Shown here: positions 1 through 7,069 of the stretch, piece by piece
Numbering within the stretch: the first letter of the stretch is position 1
How the letters are laid out: each line of letters opens with the position of its first letter
Assembly: GCA_947258675.1 (NCBI GenBank)
Contig: CAMYJP010000069.1
Location: 1-16,736, forward strand
Length of the DNA: 16,736 nt
From: an uncultured Desulfobulbaceae bacterium
Lineage (GTDB): Bacteria > Desulfobacterota > Desulfobulbia > Desulfobulbales > BM004
Reading direction: 5' to 3'
Made by a program: the position numbers and the translations under genes
The notes under the pieces: model-generated
Database searches by the model: none
Told to the model about the DNA's origin: nothing
Seen by the model: only the letters and a program-made list of their open reading frames with translations

Positions 1-555
1 GGGGTTCAGCAATTTACCCATCTCAATGCTGATCAAAAAATGCGTTTTATTAATGAGCTTGATGTTTTGCACGGGGACTACGATGTAGTGCTAATCGACA
101 CCGAGGCAGGTATTTCTGAAAATGTCACCTATTTTAACGTTGCTGCACAGGAGATTATGGTTATCACCTCCCCGGAGCCTACGGCAATTACAGATGCATA
201 TGCGCTCATGAAACTTATGTCCAACCAATACCATGAAAAACACTTCAATCTCATAGTCAATTCAGTCAGAAACGAAGATGAGGCTCTCGATGTTTACAAA
301 AAGCTCACCACAGTCTCCAACCGTTACCTGGATATCTCCATCAATTTTTTAGGAGGAATACCTTTCGACAAACGAATGCACGAATCTATTCGAAAGCAGC
401 AGGTGATGATTGAACTCTATCCAACGACAAAAACAAGCCAGGCTTTTAGAGCTCTGGCTAAAACTCTAACCTCCGAACCCAGGGAAACTTCCCCAAAAGG
501 CGCAATACAGTTCTTCTGGAAAAGTTTACTGGCTATTGGAAATGGAACCGGATGA
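1..555 (+). CDS. flhG: FlhG/FleN (MinD-like ATPase), C-terminal part, truncated by window start
   Basis: This is a P-loop ATPase of the MinD/ParA family that controls flagellar number and placement together with FlhF. The reading frame is open to the first base, so the start and the Walker A motif lie outside the window; 184 residues are visible. The stretch DVVLIDTEAGIS (about residues 25-36 of the visible part) is the Walker B/switch II segment. SPEPTAITDAY follows, as expected for MinD-like proteins. The tail contains GAIQFFWKSLL, a typical C-terminal motif of FleN proteins beside fliA. The stop codon overlaps the next start as ATGA (552-555), so fliA is translationally coupled to it. The second A in IDTEAG is intact, but the usual small residue before it is Glu. 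Family assignment is firm from sequence and neighbours. Confidence 0.93.
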   Translation, partial: GVQQFTHLNADQKMRFINELDVLHGDYDVVLIDTEAGISENVTYFNVAAQEIMVITSPEPTAITDAYALMKLMSNQYHEKHFNLIVNSVRNEDEALDVYKKLTTVSNRYLDISINFLGGIPFDKRMHESIRKQQVMIELYPTTKTSQAFRALAKTLTSEPRETSPKGAIQFFWKSLLAIGNGTG

Positions 556-1296
556 TGAGCATTAATTACAGTTATTACAGCCCTGTTAAGGAAGACGCCA
601 AGACCGTTCTAATCAAGACTCATATGCAGCTTGTTGAAAATATCGTGGAAAGAATGGTCCCCCAAGTTCCATCATTTATGAGTCGCGACGACATGTTAAG
701 TGCAGCCATGGTTGGACTTATAAATGCAGCGGAAAGGTTCGATGAATCCAAGGGAATTCTTTTTTCCACCTTTGCTGAACATCGTTCGAGGCGCTATCTT
801 TGATGAAGTAAGAAAACTAGACTGGTTCTCAAGATCCCTCAGAGAGAAACATACAAGACTTTGCCAAATGATAGCTCACCTGGAAAAACGGCTTGGTCGC
901 ACACCTGATGAGGAAGAGGTTGCCTCGGCGATGCGCATCAATATTGATGCATATCGTACTTTGCTCAGTCAGGTATGTCACCTTGGTTGTGTCAGTCTGC
1001 ATGAGACCCTAGACAATTCTGCTGACGGCAGGAGTTTCATGGAAAATCTTGCAGACCGAAACGGCACCAACCCAATGGATAGAATAGAAGCAAGTGAGCT
1101 TACACAAGAAATCGCTGGGCACCTTGAAAAACTCACTGAAAAGGAAAGACTGGTTATTTCTCTCTATTATTATGAAGAACTCAATCAAAAAGAAATTGCT
1201 GAAGTTCTCGGGGTGTCTGAAGGAAGAATCTCACAATTGCACAGCCAAGCTCTCATCAAACTCAAAACAAAACTTCAAAAGGACCAATCAACTTGA
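552..1296 (+). pseudogene. fliA: fliA (sigma-28), reading frame broken near 783-787
   Basis: This is the flagellar sigma factor that directs RNA polymerase to late flagellar promoters. The first frame (552-803) gives 83 residues with sigma region 2, ending correctly at KGILFSTFAEHR and then running into TGA. The other frame continues the family pattern from 784: VRGAIFDEVRKLDWFSRS, then region 3 (HLEKRLGRTPDEEEVA) and region 4 (LTEKERLVISLYYYEELNQKEIAEVLGVSEGRISQLH, here in two overlapping parts), stopping at 1296. A repaired protein would be about 248 residues, normal for FliA. A missing dinucleotide (for example CGTGTTCGA becoming CGTTCGA) restores the conserved RxRGAxxDE motif exactly. As read, the first product lacks the -35 binding domain and should be inactive. 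Causes could be sequencing error, mutation or recoding. The start is supported by the ATGA overlap with flhG. Confidence 0.9.
789..804 (+). other. prfB-like +1 recoding site inside broken fliA
   Basis: Read in the first fliA frame, the codons are AGG CGC TAT CTT TGA T. The well-known E. coli RF2 (prfB) autoregulatory frameshift site is AGG GGG TAT CTT TGA C, so 13 of the 15 bases through TGA are the same. A +1 slip on CTT would move ribosomes into GAT GAA GTA and so into the fliA body. The Shine-Dalgarno-like part is weaker here: GAGG ends six bases before CTT rather than three. The same bases encode the conserved RGAIFDE in the other frame, so the resemblance may be accidental. Confidence 0.25.
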
Positions 1297-1534
1297 TAGA
1301 GCATTTTATCGAACATATGAAGACGAATGTTCCTGAACTAAATGTGAATAAATAATTAAATGTTTAAATGAATTAATAATTTGGAGTTAAAGCACCGCTT
1401 CTGCCATTTATCCTAACTACTTTCATGAGTCTTTTGCTTACCTCTTCCGCATGACAGAATTTTTTGGGAGAGAATTCAGAATCAAATTTTGCTGGATAAA
1501 TCAATTGTAATTTAAAATTTTTAACGGATTAACT
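1297..1534. other. AT-rich spacer after fliA, nothing firm
   Basis: The spacer contains TTAAATG direct repeats near 1357-1371 and no hairpin followed by a T-run that I would call a terminator. TAAA at 1388 and GCC at 1403 superficially resemble a sigma-28 promoter, but they lie four bases too close and the GATAA part is missing. Confidence 0.4.
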
Positions 1535-1927
1535 ATGTTGGTACCTGATATTAATCTCCTTATCCCCGCAGTGGCTTGCTGCCTGGCTGTAGTAAGCCGA
1601 CGATACTATCGGCAGAAACAGATTCTTAAAACCCTGAACAAAGACCTGGACAATGCTCTCCGCTGCTTGAGTAATCCTCAGAAATTCCCAGACGAACACG
1701 CATTTCATGCTGATCTGGAGCAAGCACAAATGGAAAATAGACTCCATCAAAATGAAAATTTTCACAACCTGGAAGGAAAGATAAACGGTGATGCGCCGGA
1801 TAAATATCGGCACGTGGTAACATTGGCCAATCACGGATTAACTTCAGATGCTATAGGCGATATACTCAATCTCTCTCCAATTGAGACCGAACAATTACTG
1901 CAACTGTTCAAATGTGCTCAAAATTAA
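1535..1927 (+). CDS. Small membrane-anchored protein, DUF2802/DUF6115-like, with helix-turn-helix-like tail
   Basis: This is a 130-residue protein of unknown function in a slot commonly occupied by a DUF2802 or DUF6115 protein in flagellar clusters. An N-terminal hydrophobic segment (about residues 5-21, INLLIPAVACCLAVVS) is followed by a basic stretch (RRYYRQKQ), predicting a single membrane anchor with the rest in the cytoplasm. The middle is polar and helical, probably a coiled coil. The C-terminus (VTLANHGLTSDAIGDILN, then LSPIETEQLLQL) has the spacing of a helix-turn-helix like that of sigma region 4 or LuxR proteins. The assigned ATG has only a weak upstream GGA. The family link rests on architecture and neighbourhood; I cannot confirm it without a profile search. 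Confidence 0.65.
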   Translation: MLVPDINLLIPAVACCLAVVSRRYYRQKQILKTLNKDLDNALRCLSNPQKFPDEHAFHADLEQAQMENRLHQNENFHNLEGKINGDAPDKYRHVVTLANHGLTSDAIGDILNLSPIETEQLLQLFKCAQN

Positions 1928-2151
1928 CTATCTTCAAGAAACTATTTCCGAATCCTGGAACCCTCGTATTTTTACATAGAATACTTGAACAAAGAATCTA
2001 AATATAAATAGCAAGTCGGTCGAAAAATAGAATAGGCAAATGATAATGAAAATGACAGGACAAAAACTGATTTATCTGAAAAGAATTATCCTAACCTGCC
2101 TACAGTCCTGCCAGTAAATTGAGAAGATATGAATACACTGAGGTTTAAAAT

Positions 2152-2874
2152 ATGAGTTCCGGCACATACAGCGCGCTATCAGGCAATATTGCCAGGATGA
2201 AAGCCCTTGACAGCTATGCCAACAACTTGGCTAATGCAAATACTTTTGGATATAAAAAAGACCGTTTGGCATTCGAATCTTATCTCAACGAAGCAACCCA
2301 GATTCAAGCCGGAAAAGGAATAAATTTCACTCGAATTCAGCGTAACTTTGTTGACTTCAGCCAGGGAACCAACTTGCCTACTGGTGGAGATTTTGATTTT
2401 GCTATTGAGGGAGAGGGCTTTTTCAAGGTGAAACGGGGGGATGACTCCTATTATACGCGTCTTGGTAAATTCCATCTCGATGTTGACGGCACGCTGATTA
2501 CGACCTCCGGTCTTCCCGTTGTCAGCGAAAACGGCCAACCCATTACAATTCCCAATCCAGACGTCGCCGTTGATGAACAAGGGAGGATATTAGATGACGG
2601 CAGTGATGTTGGCAGAATAGCCATCTTCACAGTAGAGGATTTCAACTTGCTGGTAAAAGAAGGAGAAGGATTGTTTTCACTTGCCTCAACACAGGGAGAC
2701 AATGTTGTTGACACATCTCAAATCCTACAGGGGCACCTAGAGGGCTCCAATGTAAATATCGTCGAGGAAATGGCCTTAATGATGGATGGTCTTCGTGCTT
2801 TTGAAGCCTACCAGAAGATGATAAAAAGGTACGGCACCATCAAATCCAAGGCAGATGAACTTGGTTCCCTTTAG
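2152..2874 (+). CDS. flgF: FlgF, flagellar proximal/distal rod protein
   Basis: FlgF forms part of the flagellar rod that crosses the periplasm inside the P and L rings. The 240-residue length is usual for the family. The N-terminus (SGTYSALSGNIARMKALDSYANNLANANTFGYKKD) is the D0 helix with the conserved NNLANANT signature of rod, hook and hook-associated proteins. The central GDFDFAIEGEGFFKV motif is the shared FlgE/F/G domain. The C-terminus (LEGSNVNIVEEMALMMDGLRAF) is the closing D0 helix. A GAGG Shine-Dalgarno lies about nine bases before the ATG. It begins the rod/ring operon, 26 bases before flgG. FlgF rather than FlgG is chosen for length, position and the final KMIKRYGTI, which FlgG lacks. 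Confidence 0.94.
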   Translation: MSSGTYSALSGNIARMKALDSYANNLANANTFGYKKDRLAFESYLNEATQIQAGKGINFTRIQRNFVDFSQGTNLPTGGDFDFAIEGEGFFKVKRGDDSYYTRLGKFHLDVDGTLITTSGLPVVSENGQPITIPNPDVAVDEQGRILDDGSDVGRIAIFTVEDFNLLVKEGEGLFSLASTQGDNVVDTSQILQGHLEGSNVNIVEEMALMMDGLRAFEAYQKMIKRYGTIKSKADELGSL

Positions 2875-2900
2875 GGACCAGACAGTAAGGAGATAAAACA

Positions 2901-3686
2901 ATGATCAGAGCTCTATGGACCGCAGCAACAGGCATGGAAGCCCAACAATTAAACATGGATGTAATTGCCAACAATTTAGCCAATGTTAACACCAACGGCT
3001 TCAAAAAAAGCCGCGCTGATTTTCAGGAACTTCTCTATCAGTTAAGCAAAGCCCCTGGGAGTTCCACTTCAGCAGGAACTGAATCTCCCACCGGCATTCA
3101 GGTCGGACTCGGATGCAGAACTGCGGCCGTACAAAAAGTCTTCACCGTTGGCGACTTCCAGAATACCGGCAACGATCTCGATCTTGGCATAGAGGGCCCG
3201 GGGTTTTTTCAGGTTCAACTTCCTTCTGGTGAAGAAGTATATACCCGGGCAGGAACTTTTAAAAAAGACAGTACAGGCCGCATAGTCACTTCCGATGGTT
3301 ATCCACTGATCCCTGAAATAGTCATACCAGAAAATACAACTTCAGTCGCTATTGGGGAAGACGGGACAGTTGAAGTTCACTTGGACAATGATACTGCGGG
3401 AACTCAGGTCGGCACCGTTGAGTTGGCGACATTCGGCAATCCTTCCGGATTAGAAAGCATTGGTAGAAATCTTTATCTGGAAACACCGGCGTCAGGATCC
3501 GCAACTACCGGTACTGCCGGGGAAAACGGCATCGGTACTATTATCCAGGGTTTCCTCGAAGGTTCTAACGTAAGTATTATGGAGGAAATGGTTAACATGA
3601 TTGCTGGACAAAGAGCCTATGAAATCAATTCCAAAGCAATCCAGACTGCAGATGAAATGGTGCAGATGACAAATAATATGATCTAA
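2901..3686 (+). CDS. flgG: FlgG, flagellar distal rod protein
   Basis: FlgG is the main distal rod subunit. Its 261 residues match the family. It opens [20 protein letters not shown] and then has [21 protein letters not shown], the highly conserved FlgG N-terminus. The middle carries [19 protein letters not shown], and the end has [18 protein letters not shown] followed by [20 protein letters not shown], a classic FlgG closing helix. The TAAGGAG Shine-Dalgarno six to seven bases upstream is strong. The reading frame is intact, unlike that of the next gene. Confidence 0.97.
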   Translation: MIRALWTAATGMEAQQLNMDVIANNLANVNTNGFKKSRADFQELLYQLSKAPGSSTSAGTESPTGIQVGLGCRTAAVQKVFTVGDFQNTGNDLDLGIEGPGFFQVQLPSGEEVYTRAGTFKKDSTGRIVTSDGYPLIPEIVIPENTTSVAIGEDGTVEVHLDNDTAGTQVGTVELATFGNPSGLESIGRNLYLETPASGSATTGTAGENGIGTIIQGFLEGSNVSIMEEMVNMIAGQRAYEINSKAIQTADEMVQMTNNMI

Positions 3687-3688
3687 TT

Positions 3689-3692
3689 GGGG
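3689..3692 (+). promoter_or_regulatory. Ribosome binding site that fixes the flgA start at 3699
   Basis: GGGG followed by TAAAAA and then ATG (3699-3701) gives good initiation spacing just after the flgG stop. It supports a start at the signal peptide rather than at the internal GTG at 3812, which has no suitably placed ribosome binding site. Confidence 0.6.
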
Positions 3693-3698
3693 TAAAAA

Positions 3699-4639
3699 AT
3701 GTTTTTTTTTCGATATGGTATTTCTGTCATATTCATGATCCTTATTTTTCCACTGAAATACAGCTTAAAAAAACTGCTGAAGTTACAGGAGAAATAATCC
3801 GCCTTAAAGATGTGGCAACAATTTCTCCTTCCTCGGAAGACGCTGACACACTGGGCTCAGTATCCATAATGAATGCACCTGATCCTGGTAAGTTGATTAA
3901 GTTAAAATCTTCAGAACTTAAAAAGTATCTATCCCGTAAGGGAATCAACCTGGCTGATATCAATTGGAAAGGCCCGCAAACTATTACTATAAAGCGTGAT
4001 TCAATAGTGATCGGACCTGCCAATGTCCGACAAATCCTCACTGATTTTATCGAATCAAAACAGGACCTATGGCCGCAAGTTGAGATTCGGCTCAAAGATT
4101 TAGGTACAATGCGGTCTTTTGAGCTACCGGTTGGGAAACTGTATACAGAGGTTATACCTACCGATCCTTCAATTATTCACAGCCAGCGTTTCAATATTGT
4201 TTTTCGGGTAAACGGTAAAATCGAAAAAAACATCACAGTGAAGGCCCAACTAGAAGCACTGGCAAATATTGCAATAGCTACTGATGATTTGAAACGGGGA
4301 TCACTTATTGACTCGAGAGATTTTCATTTAACAAAAGTCGATATAATTAAAGTGCGAAATCCATGTTTCGAGCCAAATGAATTAATCGGCAAAAAGCTTA
4401 AACGATCTGTAAGACAGGGCCAACCGCTTGATCGCACTAAAGTAGAATTTCCACCTCTGATCCGCCGAGGTGAAATTGTTACTATTATCGCTAAAAAAGG
4501 TGCGCTTACCGTTACAGCAAGCGGGACCGCCCGGCATGATGCTATTAAAAACGCTAAAGTCAAGGTAGTTAACAATAATTCGCAAAAAGAAATAATCGGC
4601 ACGGTCACTGCAAATGGCCTGGTAAAAGTGGAACTCTAA
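3699..4639 (+). CDS. flgA: FlgA, P-ring assembly chaperone; signal peptide out of frame with mature domain
   Basis: FlgA is a periplasmic chaperone needed to assemble FlgI into the P ring. The mature part is intact from about 3776 to 4639 and includes GEIIRLKDVATI, typical of the N-terminal beta region, and a C-terminal SAF-like domain (LATDDLKRGSLIDSRDF-like region, here IAIATDDLKRG, then RGEIVTIIAKKGALTVTASG and a final ANGLVKVEL). The export signal is in another frame. ATG 3699 gives MFFFRYGISVIFMILIF, then stops at 3795-3797 after 32 residues. A -1 change (or one extra base) in the T5 run at 3745-3749 or the A7 run at 3767-3773 joins the two into a protein of about 313 residues. The frame downstream has only a GTG at 3812, which would give a 275-residue protein without a signal peptide, unlikely to reach the periplasm. 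The gene ends two bases before flgH. Confidence 0.88.
3702..3710 (+). repeat. T9 homopolymer directly after the flgA start codon
   Basis: Nine T residues follow ATG, encoding three Phe in the start frame. Such a tract is prone to slippage during replication and also to miscalling. In the frame as given it keeps the signal peptide readable. Confidence 0.8.
3767..3773 (+). other. A-AAA-AAA slippery heptamer at the flgA frame junction
   Basis: In the frame starting at 3699 the codons are TTA AAA AAA CTG, so the seven A residues form the canonical X-XXY-YYZ arrangement for -1 frameshifting (compare A-AAA-AAG of E. coli dnaX). A -1 shift here enters ACT GCT GAA, the frame of the mature FlgA domain. 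Polymerase slippage adding one A would do the same. I see no convincing downstream hairpin or upstream Shine-Dalgarno-like stimulator, so the motif is visible but its use is unproven. Confidence 0.35.
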
Positions 4640-4641
4640 TT

Positions 4642-5331
4642 ATGAAAATACATTCTATCAGCGGCCTGCTCCTGTTACTGATTTTTCTCTCAGGATGTGC
4701 CATGTTAGCTACAAAGGAAAAACCTATCACACCTGCCGCAACACCACCTGTGCCTCCGCCGCCTGAACCAACAACTCAGGGCTCTCTTTGGACGGAACAG
4801 CAAGGAGGATTATTTTACGATATAAAAGGCAGAAACATAGGTGATATTGTTACGGTCGCTATTTACGAGCAAGCCAGCGCCAGTAAGGAAGCGAGCACCG
4901 AAACTTCCAGAGACAGTAATGCGGGCGCCGATATTACCGCTTTTTTTGGACTTGAAGATAATATCTCCAGAATAAATAAAACAATTGATCCTACTGCACT
5001 CATCGACGTGGGGTATAAGAACGATTTTAATGGGACAGGTAAAACATCGCGTAAGGAAGATCTGATTGCAACCTTGACCACTCGAGTAATTGAAGTGTTA
5101 CCGAACGGAAATCTAAGAATACGAGGCGGAAAAACCGTCACTGTCAATAATGAGAACCAGATTATTCGGCTCACCGGAATCATCAGACCCGCGGATATAT
5201 CTCCCCAGAATGTTGTCAATTCACAGCACATTCTAGATGCTGATATCGCCTATACCGGTGAAGGAGTTATAAGCGATAAGCAACAGGCCGGATGGATGGT
5301 CAGAATTCTAGATAATATCTGGCCATTTTAA
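4642..5331 (+). CDS. flgH: FlgH, flagellar L-ring lipoprotein
   Basis: FlgH forms the L ring, the outer membrane bushing of the rod. The N-terminus is a lipoprotein signal peptide: MKIHS, hydrophobic LLLLLIF, and lipobox LSGC with Cys19 as the lipidated residue. A Pro-rich linker (PPVPPPPEPTT, about residues 35-45) follows. The conserved body includes SLWTEQQGGLFYDIKGRNIGDIVTV near residues 49-73 (in two parts), then LPNGNLRIRGGKTVTVNNE and the ending GWMVRILDNIWPF, all typical of FlgH. The 229 residues are full length. It starts two bases after the flgA stop with only a weak GGA upstream, suggesting translational coupling. Confidence 0.96.
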   Translation: MKIHSISGLLLLLIFLSGCAMLATKEKPITPAATPPVPPPPEPTTQGSLWTEQQGGLFYDIKGRNIGDIVTVAIYEQASASKEASTETSRDSNAGADITAFFGLEDNISRINKTIDPTALIDVGYKNDFNGTGKTSRKEDLIATLTTRVIEVLPNGNLRIRGGKTVTVNNENQIIRLTGIIRPADISPQNVVNSQHILDADIAYTGEGVISDKQQAGWMVRILDNIWPF

Positions 5332-5343
5332 AGGATAAAGTAA

Positions 5344-6450
5344 ATGGCAGCACATATCAAAAATATAGTTCTAATCATTATCATCGCTTTATTCGTTTTC
5401 CCATCATTGTCTTTAGGAGCACGCATCAAGGACATTGCACAGATAAAGGGAGTTCGAAATAATCAGTTAGTCGGTTATGGCCTGGTTATTGGACTAAACG
5501 GGACAGGGGACAGTGCCAGCACCCAATTTACCATTCAATCATTAGTCAACATGATGGAACGGCTCGGTGTAACCGTAGACCAAACGAAGGTAAAAGTCTC
5601 CAATGTTGCAGCAGTTCTTGTTACTGCTGAACTGCCACCTTTTGCCAAAACTGGAAACACCATTGACGTCATGGTCTCTTCTATCGGTGATGCTGAAAAC
5701 CTGTCCGGAGGAAGCCTGTTAATGACTCCCCTTAAAGGACCAGATGGCAAAATATATGCAGTTGCCCAAGGAGCTGTTACCATTGGCGCCCTGGCCTTTG
5801 GCGGCAAGGCAGCATCTGTTCAAAAAAACCACCCTACAGTTGGAAGAATTGCAGGAGGAGCGCTTGTTGAAAGAGAAGTGCCGTTTAGTCTGGAATCAGA
5901 CGAAATGCTGACCTACCAATTGAGACAAGCTGATTTTACAACAGTATCCAGAATTACAAATGTCATCAACACTCATTTTTCCCAAAAACTTGCAGCCGCT
6001 GTCGACAGCGGTAGCCTGACTGTTCATATACCGCAACACTACCAATATGATACTATTAAATTTATTGCCGACCTTGAAACATTGGAAGTTCAACCGGATT
6101 CACAGGCTAAAATTGTTGTCAATGAAAAAACCGGCACCATTGTTATGGGCGATGATGTCAGAATAGCGACAGTTGCAATATCTCATGCAAATCTCAGCAT
6201 TATCATTACAGAATCAGCAGAAGTTTCCCAACCAAATCCTTTTGCTGAAGGTCAGACTACAACTGTGCCTGAAACTAATATTGATGTTGTTGAAGAACAG
6301 GCAAATCTTGTCGTTATGAAAATGGGAGTCAGTATCGGTGAGGTTGCAAATGCCCTAAATGCCATCGGCGCAACTCCCCGTGACCTTATCGCAATATTTC
6401 AAGCAATTAAGGCTGCAGGTGCCCTACATGCCGAATTGGTAATTCTTTAA
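5344..6450 (+). CDS. flgI: FlgI, flagellar P-ring protein
   Basis: FlgI forms the periplasmic P ring in the peptidoglycan layer. The 368 residues are full length. The Sec signal peptide is clear: basic K6, hydrophobic IVLIIIIALFVF, and a likely cleavage after LGA (residue 26). The mature protein starts RIKDIAQIKGVRNNQLVGYG followed by LVIGLNGTGDS, the hallmark of FlgI. Further family motifs are VSNVAAVLVTAELPPFAKTG, DVMVSSIGDAENLSGGSLL, and a C-terminus with LNAIGATPRDLIAIFQAIKA. AAGGA sits eight to nine bases before the ATG. It needs FlgA for assembly, and flgA lies two genes upstream. Confidence 0.98.
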   Translation: MAAHIKNIVLIIIIALFVFPSLSLGARIKDIAQIKGVRNNQLVGYGLVIGLNGTGDSASTQFTIQSLVNMMERLGVTVDQTKVKVSNVAAVLVTAELPPFAKTGNTIDVMVSSIGDAENLSGGSLLMTPLKGPDGKIYAVAQGAVTIGALAFGGKAASVQKNHPTVGRIAGGALVEREVPFSLESDEMLTYQLRQADFTTVSRITNVINTHFSQKLAAAVDSGSLTVHIPQHYQYDTIKFIADLETLEVQPDSQAKIVVNEKTGTIVMGDDVRIATVAISHANLSIIITESAEVSQPNPFAEGQTTTVPETNIDVVEEQANLVVMKMGVSIGEVANALNAIGATPRDLIAIFQAIKAAGALHAELVIL

Positions 6451-6466
6451 TAACAAGATTATTGGT

Positions 6467-6784
6467 ATGCAAATACAATTCGATCCTAAAATACTCCTAA
6501 GCCAGGCTGTCTATGAAAAAGCGGACAAAAACGTCAACCGGAAAAATCCGGAAGAACTGCGTAAAGTCTGTCAAGAATTTGAGGCCATATTTATCCAGAC
6601 GCTCTTCAAAAATATGCGTTCAACTATCCCGGATGGAGGCCTGATTGAAAAAAATATCGATCGAGAAATCATTGAAGAGATGATGGATTTGGAAATGGCA
6701 AAGCAGGCAGCTAAGAAACAGGACCTGGGAATTGCCGAGACTCTTTTCAGACAGCTATACAATCCAGATGTTGATAGTGATTAA
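6467..6784 (+). CDS. flgJ: FlgJ-type rod-binding protein (single domain)
   Basis: This 105-residue protein corresponds to the N-terminal rod-capping domain of FlgJ. It contains CQEFEAIFIQTLFKNMRST (about residues 35-53), then a helix with IIEEMMDLEMAKQAAKKQDLG and the ending ETLFRQLYN, the standard rod-binding signature. The muramidase domain found in enterobacterial FlgJ is absent, as is usual in this group, where a separate lytic enzyme must open the peptidoglycan. The start has a poor Shine-Dalgarno, and the gene closes the rod/ring operon 16 bases after flgI. Confidence 0.92.
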   Translation: MQIQFDPKILLSQAVYEKADKNVNRKNPEELRKVCQEFEAIFIQTLFKNMRSTIPDGGLIEKNIDREIIEEMMDLEMAKQAAKKQDLGIAETLFRQLYNPDVDSD

Positions 6785-6933
6785 ACTGTTACTGATCAAT
6801 CTCTTAGAAATACAAGAAATAGATTTGATAATTTAATACTCTGGGTTATCCTATTCACAGTGTAACTCAATTCACATTTCTGAATCCTCTCCATTCCTAA
6901 TCTTTTGCAACTCTTTGTGAAATCTTTTTTTGC

Positions 6934-6961
6934 TAAACTTTATACCAAAAACACCCGATAA
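6934..6961 (+). promoter_or_regulatory. Sigma-28 (FliA) promoter of the flgM operon
   Basis: TAAACTTT (6934-6941) and CCCGATAA (6954-6961) match the sigma-28 consensus TAAAGTTT-N11-GCCGATAA with one mismatch in each element and a spacer of 12. Transcription should start near 6970, giving a leader of roughly 100 bases before flgM. This is the only convincing sigma-28 site I found, and it makes flgM-N-K-L a late class operon. Confidence 0.8.
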
Positions 6962-7058
6962 ATATTTCAAAAGGAATTGAAATAAAATGCATGAAATTAC
7001 GGTCTCTTGCATAAACTGAACAACTGGTAACATTCGAAACTCTGCAATACAGAGCTCT

Positions 7059-7064
7059 AGGTGA
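7059..7064 (+). promoter_or_regulatory. Ribosome binding site choosing the flgM start at 7070
   Basis: AGGTGA stands five bases before ATG 7070. The in-frame GTG at 7061 is part of this same ribosome binding site, so it cannot be the start. Just upstream, CTCTG-CAATA-CAGAG (7040-7054) can form a small hairpin. Confidence 0.55.
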
Positions 7065-7069
7065 AAGCA

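Noticed and set aside
724..786. Separate second gene starting at ATG 724 for the sigma region 3-4 part
   Set aside because: Its first 20 codons overlap sigma region 2 out of frame and do not resemble any FliA; there is no ribosome binding site. It is the tail of the broken fliA.
1388..1410. Sigma-28-like TAAA...GCC upstream of the small membrane protein
   Set aside because: Spacing between TAAA and GCC is 11 rather than about 15 bases and the GATAA part is absent.
2040..2117. Small ORF of 25 codons (MIMKMTGQKLIYLKR...) upstream of flgF
   Set aside because: Basic and hydrophobic, with AGG only a few bases before the ATG, but too short and without any recognisable homologue pattern; likely chance in an AT-rich spacer.
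2161..2175. Sigma-54-like CGGCAC...GCGC
   Set aside because: It lies inside the flgF coding sequence after the start codon, and the -12 element lacks the usual TTGC form.
3812..3814. GTG as the true flgA start
   Set aside because: It would delete the signal peptide and the conserved GEIIRLKD strand, and has no suitably spaced ribosome binding site; ATG 3699 has one.
6987..7019. Ten-codon leader peptide in the flgM 5' leader
   Set aside because: A short ATG frame with AAAGGA upstream, but no run of regulatory codons or attenuator-like hairpin follows it.
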